A stretch of 64,000 nt of DNA from Zopfochytrium polystomum (taxonomy: Eukaryota; Chytridiomycota; Chytridiomycetes; Chytridiales; Chytridiaceae), in contig JAIVFJ010000028.1 of assembly GCA_025765615.1 (NCBI GenBank), positions 1 through 64,000 of the forward strand, in the 5' to 3' direction. The position numbers were made by a program, and so were the translations under genes. Shown one piece after another: positions 30,254 through 40,214 of this stretch. A model generated the notes under the pieces. The model did no database searches. It worked only from the letters and a program-made list of their open reading frames with translations, and was not told the origin of the DNA. Each line of letters opens with the position of its first letter. The stretch's first letter is position 1.

Positions 30254-32126
30254 CTACTTCGTTGCCAAACCAATTACAGACGGTCTCCTTCTTCCACCTT
30301 TGCCGCCTGAGCGCTGCGCTTTCGGTCGCCGAGATTGTTTCTCAGCATTTGCAGTTACCGACCTCGACGCAACCTCAGCCTCGGAGATTTCATCTTCTCG
30401 GACAGCTTGGCGGCGCTGCTCCTCCGCCGCGGCCTGCAAGGCTGCCGCAGCCTTCTCCTCTCGTTCTCGCTGCACCTTTTCCGCCATGGACTTAATGTCC
30501 AGCAAAATTGATTGCCTTGCTTCCCGCGCTGCAGCTTGGGCCGCTTCAAATGCGCGCCGTGCCTCGATTGCCTCCAGTTCACGCTGATGCGCCTCCCGAC
30601 GATCGTCCACCTGCCTTTGTCGCAAAGCGTCCAATGATACAAGGTTCGCCCGGAAGCTCGCCTCTTCCTCTTCCACTAGTTGTTTCAGTTTGGAGTATGA
30701 GGTAATACTGGCAGAACTATCACTATTGCCACTGACACTGCTTGTGCTGCTCCTGTTGCTGCTGGGCGCAGCAAAATTATCCTGAGTGCTCAGGCCCTCG
30801 GCGAGAGTGGTGGACTCGGACGGATTCGAGAACAGTGCCGTTAGATTTTGGAGCCACATCTGGTCAACCTCTCCAGTGATGCGCAGCCACTCATTCTCAA
30901 ACTGGTCATCATCCATTGGCAATGAAGTCTTGCCATCAGCAACCTTTTCTCCCTCCGCAACCGTATCCACGGCGATATCGTCCCCACTTAAATGTAGCTT
31001 TCGGCGAGAATGTCGAGGGCGCCGAAAGGGGTTATGAGGTGGCGTGGAAGGGGCAACTGGCTGCAGCTGGTCGATGCTTGGCGGTGGCTCGGTGGGATTG
31101 AACGGTGGCAGTAAGAGATGAGTGGAAGACAATTGGACGGAGGTGTCCGGAGTCAACTGCTCGATCGGCAGAACGGATCCTGATTGCGGATGTTGCACGA
31201 AAACGGCCGGCGATGGAGCTCCAGAATTGGTCTGTCTGCGTTGTTCCTTCAGCGTCCACTGCTTTGAGGAGGAGTCGGTGCTCGAGTTCGCAAAGGAGCT
31301 TGCGCGACTCCTTTGTTGAGAACGGCGAGGGTTACGAGGTTCTGGAGCAGTCGCGGGAACATCTGACTGCGTTCGTAAGCGTTGCGCTGCATCAACAATC
31401 ACTACCCGCGGCCTTCCTTCTACAGTTGTGATTGGTGATTGTGTGAGGGATTGGGTGTTGGAATGCGGACCTGCCGGGGAAATCCTCGGCATTTCGAAGC
31501 CCTCCAAGCTGCGAGACGATCCAGTGTGCAAATCTTGGGACGCACCGCTGGATCGCGTCAACCTTGGACTGGTCACCACAGCAGTGGCGCCCCTGACACT
31601 TGCTGAAGCGGGAGGAAGCCACGAAGGGAGAGTAGACGATTTTGAAACTACGGTACTACTGTCATTGGCTGGCTGTTGCCGCCGGCGCCTAGGACCTGTG
31701 CTGGGACTATTCGGCGAGCTAGAGCACGGGCTAGTAAGGCAGCTTCTTTGGCGACTGGGACACCTTGAGTTTGATGGCCACTGAAAGCGCTCTTCAATAG
31801 CTCCGATCAGATCCAGATTCATAAATCGGGAGGATAGGCTGTCCGACTCCTTCGCGTGGGATCTGGTCGACTGAACAGCAGTAGAGACCCTGCGATACCT
31901 GCGCTTGAGTGCCTCAATTAACACAATCAGGATCTTAACAAGAAGAAGCCTAGTCTTCTCACATGTCAAGATCAGGTTGGAAGCTGATGACACGATCGGC
32001 CGTAGCAAGCCGTATTGTTGAGCTTTCAGCTGCCACGACAGTCCCAGCAGCCGTCACCCCCACATCTCTGCTGTTATAGCGGACAGACTCCAGCGGGTAA
32101 CCTGAGCGATGAAAATCATGCTCCAT
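30254..32126 (-). CDS. Uncharacterised 602-residue protein with C-terminal coiled coil
   Basis: Two exons are inferred (32126-31963 and 31898-30254); a GTGAGA donor and GCGCAG acceptor join in phase. The first exon encodes 'MEHDFHRSGYPLESVRYN'. The middle is S/T/P-rich and disordered. A short ordered-looking segment near residue 400 reads 'FENEWLRITGEVDQMWLQNL'. From about 470 to 580 there is a strong coiled coil rich in A/E/R/Q ('FEAAQAAAREARQSILLD', 'EKVQREREEKAAAALQAA'). The C-terminus is basic and could be a nuclear signal. I do not recognise the family. It is divergent from the GILT-like gene by about 230 bp. Confidence 0.6.
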
Positions 32127-32355
32127 TGTGGCAAGGCCCGAGGATGGAGGCTGCAATCGCTGACTTATATTTAGAAACCCCGGTCAGGAATATGTTGTGG
32201 ATCTCCCTTTTTCCCACTGCTGTCGCCATTTCGGGATGCGACAGCCGCTTGTCCTGCCAGTCAATCGACCAGGCGAAAAATTGTTTCTTGAATCAGTCTC
32301 CCACGTTGGTCTGGTGTGTGTGGAACTGGTGAAACGATCTATTTCTCCACGCAAA

Positions 32356-33131
32356 ATGGCCACCCGTCTCGCATCTCCAGTGGGCTGCGTCGTTGGGGTG
32401 TTGGCCCTTTTTATGATTCTGTCCGTGCTGCTCCACAGCAGGCATACCGGGCAGCATCTTCTTAATCAGCAAGATCGGCATGGCCAGCGGCAACTCTCAA
32501 CAGTGGGGAGTGGCCACTCTCTGCACCGATCGCCACCATCGGCAAGCATCCCCGTTGTGGCGTTCGTCATGTCCAAGTGCCCCGATGCCGTGTTCTCTGC
32601 GAATCCGCGTTGACCGAAGTGCTGGAGGAAGTGGGTGAAATCGTTGATTTCGAACTCCAGTACATTGGCTTCTACAACGCGTCTGAAAAGTATGGAGTCG
32701 CTTGCAAGCATGGCGACAGCGAGTGCCTCGGCAATATTTACCAACTATGTGCTCGACGCTACTATCCCTCTGCAAGCCAGTGGTTTAACTTCGTCACTTG
32801 CCAAAACGAGGATATCGCCAGGATTCCAACACCAGCCCAAATTGCTGCCTGCGCAGAGCGAGTCGGCATGTTGGACTACGAGCGAACTCTGCGAGATTGC
32901 GCAGAGGGCCCGATTGGGAGGCATCTACTGCATAGGTCGATCACAATCAAAGAACACGCTAAAGCAATCAAGTCGTGCACAATTTATATTAATTACGAAA
33001 AACGATGCATACGCGATGGCGGGAAGTGGTACGACTGTCCTGGAGGCAGTGAGGGGTCCGAGTTCGTTCGTTCGATCTGCGATTTGTATAATCCAGGGCC
33101 AGGCGGTTCGAAACCGAAGGCCTGTGCGTGA
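32356..33131 (+). CDS. GILT-family thiol reductase-like protein, with apparent frameshift
   Basis: Related to gamma-interferon-inducible lysosomal thiol reductase (GILT). The N-terminus has a signal-anchor-like segment ('VGVLALFMILSVLL'). The family signature CQHGx2ECx2Nx4C is present almost exactly as CKHGDSECLGNIYQLC, about residues 115-130. Upstream, where GILT has its CxxC active site, the sequence reads CPDA, so the second cysteine is missing. Between this and the next conserved block the frame shifts by two bases inside TTCTCT (about 32591-32596). The first frame stops soon after, and the second stays open to 33131. No intron can explain it. Without the two extra bases the product would be about 257 residues. 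Either the assembly is wrong there or the gene is broken. Confidence 0.7.
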
Positions 33132-33148
33132 GATTGAGCGCTTGGTGG

Positions 33149-33522
33149 TCAGCTTGACAGCTCTTTCCTCTCCACGTTTTGAGTGGAATCGTCGGGGTTG
33201 AAGACCGATTTGATGCCTAGTTTTTTCGTCTCTGCGAGGAACCTGTTCGTATTTTACTCTCCTGTACGGTGGTTGGAAGGAATCTCACTCACCATTTTAC
33301 CGAAGCGAAAAGGCAGATTGATACGACCAGGAGGAATAACACGTGTGGGTTGAAATCTGTGACGACCGTCAAGAAACTCAGGGACGCGAAAAGCGCGTAG
33401 AAGCAGAGGTCCATCACAAAAGAAACTCGACTATTTAGGCCAGGTGTGAATATGGAGAGCCAGATTTCCTCCAGCAGGGTGGGTTTGGGGTCGTCCGGCG
33501 ATAAGGATCCCCTTTCCGTCAT
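33149..33522 (-). CDS. PKR1: Pkr1-like V-ATPase assembly factor
   Basis: Yeast Pkr1 is an ER membrane protein that helps assemble the V-ATPase Vo sector. Two exons are inferred (33522-33293, 33242-33149) with a 50-nt intron, giving 107 residues. The family signature W-x-SIFTPG is present ('IWLSIFTPGLNSRVSFVMD'). Two hydrophobic segments follow ('LCFYALFASLSFLTVV' and 'VLFLLVVSICLFASVKWF'), and then the W-F-x-x-E motif spliced across the intron (KWFLAE). Length and topology fit the family. It is convergent with the GILT-like gene, with 17 bp between stops. Confidence 0.8.
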
Positions 33523-33545
33523 TTCTATTAAAGTTGTATGGACGA

Positions 33546-33761
33546 TCAGATTCCTCTAGCGTCATGAAGCACTTGTGCCTTCTCACCCTTTTCGATCGCG
33601 GTCACAGCAGAGGCCAGCTCGTCCAAGTGGGACGATTTCTGAGACTTACGGGGCGGGGATGCTTCCTGAGGCGTTAGGCGCTTGACCTGAGCCTGCAAGG
33701 CATAGGCATCGTTCCTAGCATTGTGGGCAGGCACCCTTTTCGCTGCTGACCTTCGCGCCAT
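33546..33761 (-). CDS. Small 71-residue basic protein, hypothetical
   Basis: A short open frame beginning MARRSAAKRVPAHNARND and rich in basic residues and alanine. No family recognised. It is plausible because it fills the gap between two real genes and lies 24 bp from a divergent start codon. Chance cannot be excluded for 71 codons. Confidence 0.4.
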   Translation of the reverse strand: MARRSAAKRVPAHNARNDAYALQAQVKRLTPQEASPPRKSQKSSHLDELASAVTAIEKGEKAQVLHDARGI

Positions 33762-33785
33762 GGCCTTGATTTTTCTTTTTTGAAT

Positions 33786-35924
33786 ATGACAAAGAGCAAC
33801 ACAAAGATGGCACCACCCGTCGAGCTAATGGCGGGTGTGTTCGTGAACCTCGACCTGGACACTGTGCCGGCGTTCACGCGCGTTTGCCGTATTTGCCTGG
33901 TCGTGTCGAAAGATCCGTACGCGAGAGCGGAGCTATTGCTGCGTGTAAGTGAGGTCATCTGCGTAGTCGTTCATTGCGTGGTCGTTAATCTGTTTGACCA
34001 GGAATACGGCGCCCCACTCGCGCTTTATCGTGCTTTCTCTCACTCTCGATCTGCATTAACTGGAGATACCGGCCGTGCACTATTACGAATGGGCGCCGGT
34101 CTTCCACGGTGAAGTGTATCCCACGAGCATCGCTAGTATGCTGATCGCTCTGAACAGGTTCCTTGTTCAAAACGTCGTCCAGGAATGTGCTCAGGAGGCT
34201 GTCTCGTCCTCCTCGAGAGAATCGTCGCAAGCGAGCGGAAGACGCCCTCTTCACCCCGATACATTCGCATTCTTTGTGCAGGCTGGATTCGAGAAATACG
34301 GAAATGATGTGAGGACTCAAGGAGCAACTTGACCTCTTGTGGCCACTGAGACGACTGCAGATGAACTACACTGGTAATGACACTTCCGCATTCATGAAAG
34401 CAATGCGGAACGGAGCAGCTGGTGAAACGGAAGTTCGCGAACTTATCACGAAGTTTGCATGGATTCCCACGAGGCCCGAGATCGTTTCTGAGGTGTGTTT
34501 TGTCGACTTTCCTGCCCCTCAGTTCCTCAAGGTTTCAATAGGTCTGCCATCATGTCTCGGGCCTATCAATGGATCTGTTTGATCATCTTCGAGAACAGAA
34601 CGGTCTCACGCTCTCCGTGGACGCGGTCGATGGCATTCTCCGACGGGTCATAAGTGGGGCCACCTTGACACACCGCATACTCCGCCCATACCTCGACCGC
34701 GGGCTGCAGCTGAGCTCAAGAACCATCAAAATCGGACTCAGAAAGTGCGATGCAGAGACTCTGGATGTCCTAAGGGATGTTATGGGTGACTCCGGTTGGG
34801 ACGATATCGTTGCCTGTGCCGAAGATGTGCTGAAGGAAACAATGGAGGCGGAGTTCACCTTCAGTGCAGGGCTCGCTCGCTTTCTAATATCTGGTTTTGA
34901 CTTTGGGGAGGAACAAGTTGCCCGCGCTCTCTTGATGGACAGCTCTTGGGGAACACAACCAACCTGGAGTGAATCAGCACAACGGGGTACGAGATCTTTG
35001 CCAGTTAGCCCACCGTCAACCCCACTCGAGTTCATCAGCGGAGCTGTCCACACTTTTTCGCTGCTACACCAAGCGCATCAGAACGGACACCCACTACGTC
35101 GAACAAACAGCGCGTCCCCACCACTACCTCCGCGGGACGCTGCTCCAATCGATTCGCCTCCAGCTCTTCCCCCTCGAGAAGCCCCTCGTCCATCTACCCA
35201 GAGAAATGCTGTACCAATACCTTATTTAACCTATCCCCTCAACCTCTATCTCTCCCGACCGCCCGACGCACCACTTACACGATGCTACAATCAAGCCTAC
35301 CCCGCACAAGCTTGGCGCTGGATTCTTCGCAATTATGGGCCGCAGCACCGACTCACAGTGGCATGCTTGACAGATGCTATTAAAAAGCTGGCTTACCACG
35401 GCGACTCGACGTGCTTGTTTGAATTTCTGCCTTTAGAAACAACGGAGAGCAATGCGAACTTGGTCTCCAACTCGAAGTCTTGCATGCTGATGTGGTGGCA
35501 CGTTCCAGATATCGTTGCCGCCGCGCGAAGTTGCAGCGCGAGTATTGGTGGAGATTCCATGCCTGCTGGACATTTGCGCGCTGACAAGATGAAGGCGGTC
35601 AAGGATCTCATTCACCTCATGTCAGTACAAGTCGAGACGCGTGCGAAGGACATGCAAGAGGAGCGGGATCACTGGATTCGAGTGATGACCGAAGAGACAC
35701 GGGAGTGTCGTGCTCTGTTGGGAGCGGCTGTCTTGCAGACTATGAGCAGGCATGGATCGAGTGGCGGTAGTATGCGTGGTCGTTCCAAAGGAGACGGTTG
35801 GTCCGGTGCGATTCTCGGATCGGACGAACTGATTGTCGAGTGCATGGACGTTATGGAACGCCTTACTGCCATGCTTGAAATTCGAAGAATTGTGAAACCA
35901 AAGTCAGCTTTGTGGTCTCGATAA
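33786..35924 (+). CDS. F-box-like protein, 643 residues
   Basis: Five exons are inferred: 33786-33944, 34002-34108, 34158-34308, 34361-34492 and 34542-35924. All are in phase. The N-terminal 50 residues resemble an F-box ('PPVELMAGVFVNLDLDTVPA', then FTRVCRICLVVSKDP) followed by 'REYGAPLALYRAFSH'. Later segments look like ankyrin-type or other helical pairs ('LREQNGLTLSVDAVDGIL', 'RTIKIGLRKCDAETLDVLRD') but are too diverged to assign. A P/S-rich linker lies near residue 340. The F-box suggests a ubiquitin ligase adaptor, but this is inference. Divergent from the small ORF at 33546-33761. Confidence 0.68.
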
Positions 35925-36023
35925 AAAAAAAAAATCCTCATTTCCTTGGCGAAGGATACCAACAGCGTCTTTATCGTTGAATTGAATTGCCAACTTCGTT
36001 TGCACGCCAGAGTCACACGGTGT

Positions 36024-37176
36024 TTATTTGTGCCTAAAATTGCCTCCCGGAGCCATAGATACCAACACCTTATGGTGCATCAGTCCCAATCGGTAAAGCC
36101 CCACCAACAACTCACCAGGTCGGGCAATAGCGGTGAATTTCACAGTGGAAAGGTCACCCTTGTGTCCAATGGGCCTCAGGCCGGCCGTAATAATACTTCC
36201 GGGACCGAATGGTCCTACTCCTGATGGTGTTCCCGTCAATATCACATCACCCCGCTCCAAGTGCATGATGGAAGAAACATGCGTAATAAGAGTCGGAATA
36301 TCAAATATCATGTCCTTGGTATTTCCATCTTGCCGGATCTGCTCGTCAACCCTCAACCAAAGATGAAGATTGTGGGGGTCGGGAATTTTTTCCTTAGGGA
36401 TGAATTCTCTAAGGCGGTTGTCAGTTGATGTTCCCGGTTAATTCAACTTTTCTCGTCTTTACCCAATTGGGGTGAAAGTGTCGAAGCCTTAATAGGTGGA
36501 ACAAAAAATTAGGGGCCAAAGAGACAGAGCGTGCAAAACCTACCTTTGGCCGCCGACCACGGCTTCCCCTCCTTCTTCGCAGCGTCTTGAAGGTCACGTG
36601 CAGTCAGATCGATGGCCAAGACATATCCGTCAACGAAGTCATAGGCATTGGCCACAGAAACATCACGCCCCCTCTTTCCAATGACCACGCCAAGCTCCAC
36701 TGTCATGAAAAATTAGAACGCGATTCCCGGGAAGGTAGAGCTCTGTAAGGCGCAAGGCCTAAACTTTAAGAGTGTGACTACCTTCGTGATGCACGTTAAC
36801 TCCAGCCGGCAGCTCGATTGGGTCCGGGTGGCGGACGTAAGACGATGGAGGCTTGAGGAAGAAGAACGGAGCCTTGGGCACTGCGTTTCCGAGCTCTTTT
36901 GCGTGTTCCCTACATTTAATGGACGAAAGTGTGAGAGCTGCACAAGGGTTCGTCTTGCAACGACAGTTGTCACGGGCCAAATGCATGACGCTGCTCCCGA
37001 GTTCTGCCTGCGTTTGCCTCCCTCTCTGCAACGTGTGAGTATCCACGCTCTTGCCACTTTGTAGCGAAAGGATTCACATTTGAAAACGCGCACAGCCGTC
37101 CTTTGCCTTACGCGTAGTTGCGGCCGATTGCGACGATCTTGCGGCCCCAGCTTGGGAATGTTTCAATAGTAAACAT
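36024..37176 (-). CDS. FAHD1: FAHD1-type fumarylacetoacetate hydrolase family protein (acylpyruvase/oxaloacetate decarboxylase)
   Basis: The FAHD1 group hydrolyses acylpyruvates and decarboxylates oxaloacetate, usually in mitochondria. Five exons are inferred: 37176-37112, 36909-36782, 36699-36544, 36487-36463 (25 nt) and 36408-36024. Conserved text in order: 'WGRKIVAIGRNYAEHAKELG', 'PFFFLKPPSSY', 'GVNVHHEVELGVVIGKRGRD', 'DFVDGYVLAIDLTARDLQD', 'PWSAAKGFDTFTPIGEFIP', 'GNTKDMIFDIPTLITHVSSI' and 'LERGDVILTGTPSGVGP'. The metal ligands H-x-E-x-E (HHEVE) and later acidic residues are present. The C-terminal 25 residues after KFTAIARPG are doubtful, because GTGAGT there could start another intron. 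Confidence 0.9.
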
Positions 37177-37557
37177 GTTTGCGTTTGGTGGGAGGTGATT
37201 TTCTTGAGCGACCACGATTTGTGCGATTTTTCAATGGTGCCTCCGGCAATAAGATGCCCAGCTGTCCAGGGAGGGCGTGCTGGGCGTTCAGGCAATCACG
37301 GGACGAACGGTAACGCTCCCGAACAGCCGCTCCGTAACAAGCAATATCAACCCTCACATGCCCGCCTCCCCCTCCCCCCACAGACCTCGATCGCTCACCA
37401 CAACCAGCGAGCTGCCAGCAAACAACTCTTTTTCACCGTTTTTGGCGGCCAGACTTCGCAATCGTTTTCGCCCTCGGACCCATTTTCGTCCAGTATTGGC
37501 CGACATCTGTGACGTGTCACAGCAAATCTTCTCTTCGTCTCTTCCGCTTTCGTCAGG

Positions 37558-39472
37558 ATGAGTCCTCACCAGTCGCTCCCAGCGGCCCCCAACGTTGGCG
37601 TGACCGACGTTCGGGCCAGGGGCGCCGATTTCGCAGGGCATTCGCCCTCTGCAATAACTTCTCCGTGTGAAGAAGGACTTTGCGGCTGCTGCTCCCACCG
37701 TAAAGCAAAACGAGTGCGGTTTGAAGGGTGCCCGCCTTCTCCGCCTAACTCAGCGACCAATGCGTCGACTTCCAGCCCACCACCCACCCTCTCCGCATTC
37801 AGCTCTCTTTCTTCGCACCCTTATGGGGTCAAGCCGATTGGAAACAGCCTTCTGGACGACGGCTCGAAAAGCGGTGTCCGCCGTTGCCAAGGCTATTTTG
37901 CTATGCTCGACGACTCGATGATCGTCAATCTCATTCTCAGCGACCCCACCCTCATTTCAGAGACCGCCCTTCTTCGTCTCCTCAGATCTTGCAGAGCAAT
38001 GTACGTGATTTGCTCCCTTGACGAAATCTGGCGTACCCGCGTCATTCAGCGGTTCAACGGCGACTTTGGTCCTTTCCAAAGTTCGTGGAAAAATACCTTC
38101 AAAATGCGCTGGTGGAGAGACGCAGTGCAACACAACCAGTCGCTTGCTCCTGTACTCGATCGCCCCATAGCGGTTGAGGGGTTTTACTCCGACTTTCTGT
38201 TTTTCTTCGTGGCGGTGTTCGTCCGTCCCGTTGTCCACCCTGTGCAGAGCGGAAGTCGAAACTATTGATAGGAGGGAGAACCTGTCACTGGCAGAATTTG
38301 TGGAAGAGTGAGTATGTTGAGTTTGACCCCGACGCTAGAGCCTGACTTGGATTGGATTATTCGTGTTAGATATGCCAAAACGAACAAGCCAGTTATCATT
38401 ACAGATATTGTGCCGAATTGGCCAGCTTTTCGAAATTGGAGCATGGAAAGGCTAGTTGAAAAGTATGGAGACGTGCTATTCCGCGCTGAAAGCGTCGACG
38501 TCACCCTCAAAACCTACAAAGAGTATGCCGCCCAGTGCAACAAAAATGGAGGAGCTTTTGAAGAGAGCCCACTATACCTCTTTGACAAGAAATTCGGGCA
38601 AAACACTTCATTGGCTGTGGAATATACGACACCGACTTACTTTGCAGAGGATCTTTTCAAAGTCCTCGGCGACGAAAGACCTGATTACCGGTGGATAATA
38701 ATCGGACCCTCCCGAAGCGGTTCGTCGTTCCACATTGACCCGAACTCCACCAGTGCATGGAACGCAGTCATTAGCGGCGCAAAGAAATGGATCATGTTCC
38801 CTCCTGATACTCCACCTCCGGGCGTGTATCCAAGTAAAGACGGGGATGAGGTTTGCATGAGAAACAGTTTCATCGTGTGATACTTATCTCAGGAATTGTT
38901 AGGTCACATCTCCTGTTTCCCTTGCTGAGTGGTTCATGAATCATTACGACGACATTAGACTTTGCAAAGTGAAGCCGTTGGAGGGTGTATGTCGAGCTGG
39001 CGAGGTGATCTTTGTCCCACGAGGTCAGCGTCGATTTCAAATTAGTCTTTCCCTTCCCCTAATGTATATTGAACGCCCAAGTGCAGGCTGGTGGCACGCA
39101 GTAATGAATTTGGAGGAAACCATCGCCGTAACACAGAATTTTGTGAGCAAAGAGAACATCTCACACGTCCTGCGGTTTTTGGCGACAAAGCCGGACCAAG
39201 TGTCAGGATTCAGTGATCGCTGCTCTGTGAGCGGGACGGAGCTTTATAACAAATTTGTTGATGCACTTGGGACCGATTGGAAACAAGTTGTCGAGGAGGA
39301 AAAAGCTGGCAGACTGGCGGCTATCGTTGAAAACGAGGCTTTACTGAAGAGGAAAAGGAGTTGTAGCTCTCTTTTCAGCGGTTTATCCCGCAGCAGTAGT
39401 GGTGCTGCGTCATCCGCGCCAATCTCCTCATTCTCATTCTCTTTCCAACCAGGGGACGATGAAGACGAATAG
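37558..39472 (+). CDS. F-box plus JmjC-domain protein (JMJD6-like)
   Basis: A JmjC oxygenase of the JMJD6/PSR type with an N-terminal F-box-like region. Exons: 37558-38198, 38248-38307, 38370-38850, 38903-39023 and 39087-39472, giving 562 residues with phase intact. Residues 130-205 carry 'ALLRLLRSCRAMYVIC..DEIWR', an F-box-like pattern. The JmjC part has 'NKPVIITDIVPNWPAFRNW', 'ESPLYLFDKKFG', 'YRWIIIGPSRSGSSFHID' with the H-x-D iron ligands (about 356-358), 'TSAWNAVISGAKKWIMFPP', and GWWHAVMN with the distal histidine (about 438). The first intron donor (GTTTTT) is weak. JMJD6 enzymes act on lysine or arginine; the substrate here is unknown. S-rich acidic tail. Confidence 0.85.
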
Positions 39473-40214
39473 AGCTTTGTATTTACTGATCACCAAACAA
39501 CAGCAGTGAAAATAAAACTCGTTCCTGGTTCTCGCCTCTTGACCCAACTGCTTACAAACTCTTTGCCACGTCCTTAAGACACCATTTTCTTGAAACCACA
39601 GAAGACTTTGTGACTTTTCAATAACCTCCCAACACTTCTGCTAATACTAAACCATTGTATTACGTTCTGATTTCATCTTTGTTTCCATGGACTACGTCCA
39701 TTCTCAGCAACTGGTTTGGTACTTCAATTTGAGAAGAGAAGAGCTTAAGGATTGTTTTTACTTTGTGAACCGTGGAATCGCCGATGTTCCTGAAGGCGAC
39801 ATGAAAATGATAATAAATTGGGGCATTGAGTCTGAAGAGTGTAGAGTGGAGCGCATAACGCAACGGATGGAAGTGCGGGACCTCTGTTTTACGGTACCGC
39901 GTGCAATGAGCCGTTTGAGGATTTTAAAGTTATCGCCAAATTCAACCACAGCAATGTGCGCACCATACTGTCCGCAGTAAATGTTTCCCTCATCCATCGC
40001 AACGACTGGCCAGAGGAACAGAAATTCAGGAACAGAAATTCAGGCATCAAGCGTGAAGATGTTGCTCTCGGCGATTTTCAGCTATTCGCAAAGCGGTCTA
40101 TCTCTCCATTAGCGGTCGCGAACAGTCCTGGTTTGAGTTCGTGGGTGGGCTGCGTCCCGCACAAACAAAAAAGAAGTGGCACTCCTGGAAACTCCGATCG
40201 CCCGCCTTGTCACA
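39473..40214. other. Intergenic region between the F-box/JmjC gene and CDH1
   Basis: About 740 bp, AT-rich at the left. Short open frames on both strands (for example 39687-39980 plus and 39997-39758 minus) show no recognised domain. Nothing is supported here beyond the CDH1 promoter. Confidence 0.5.

Noticed and set aside
39687..39997. Short gene between the F-box/JmjC gene and CDH1
   Set aside because: Frames of under 100 codons exist on both strands with no domain, and neither shows convincing splice continuity.
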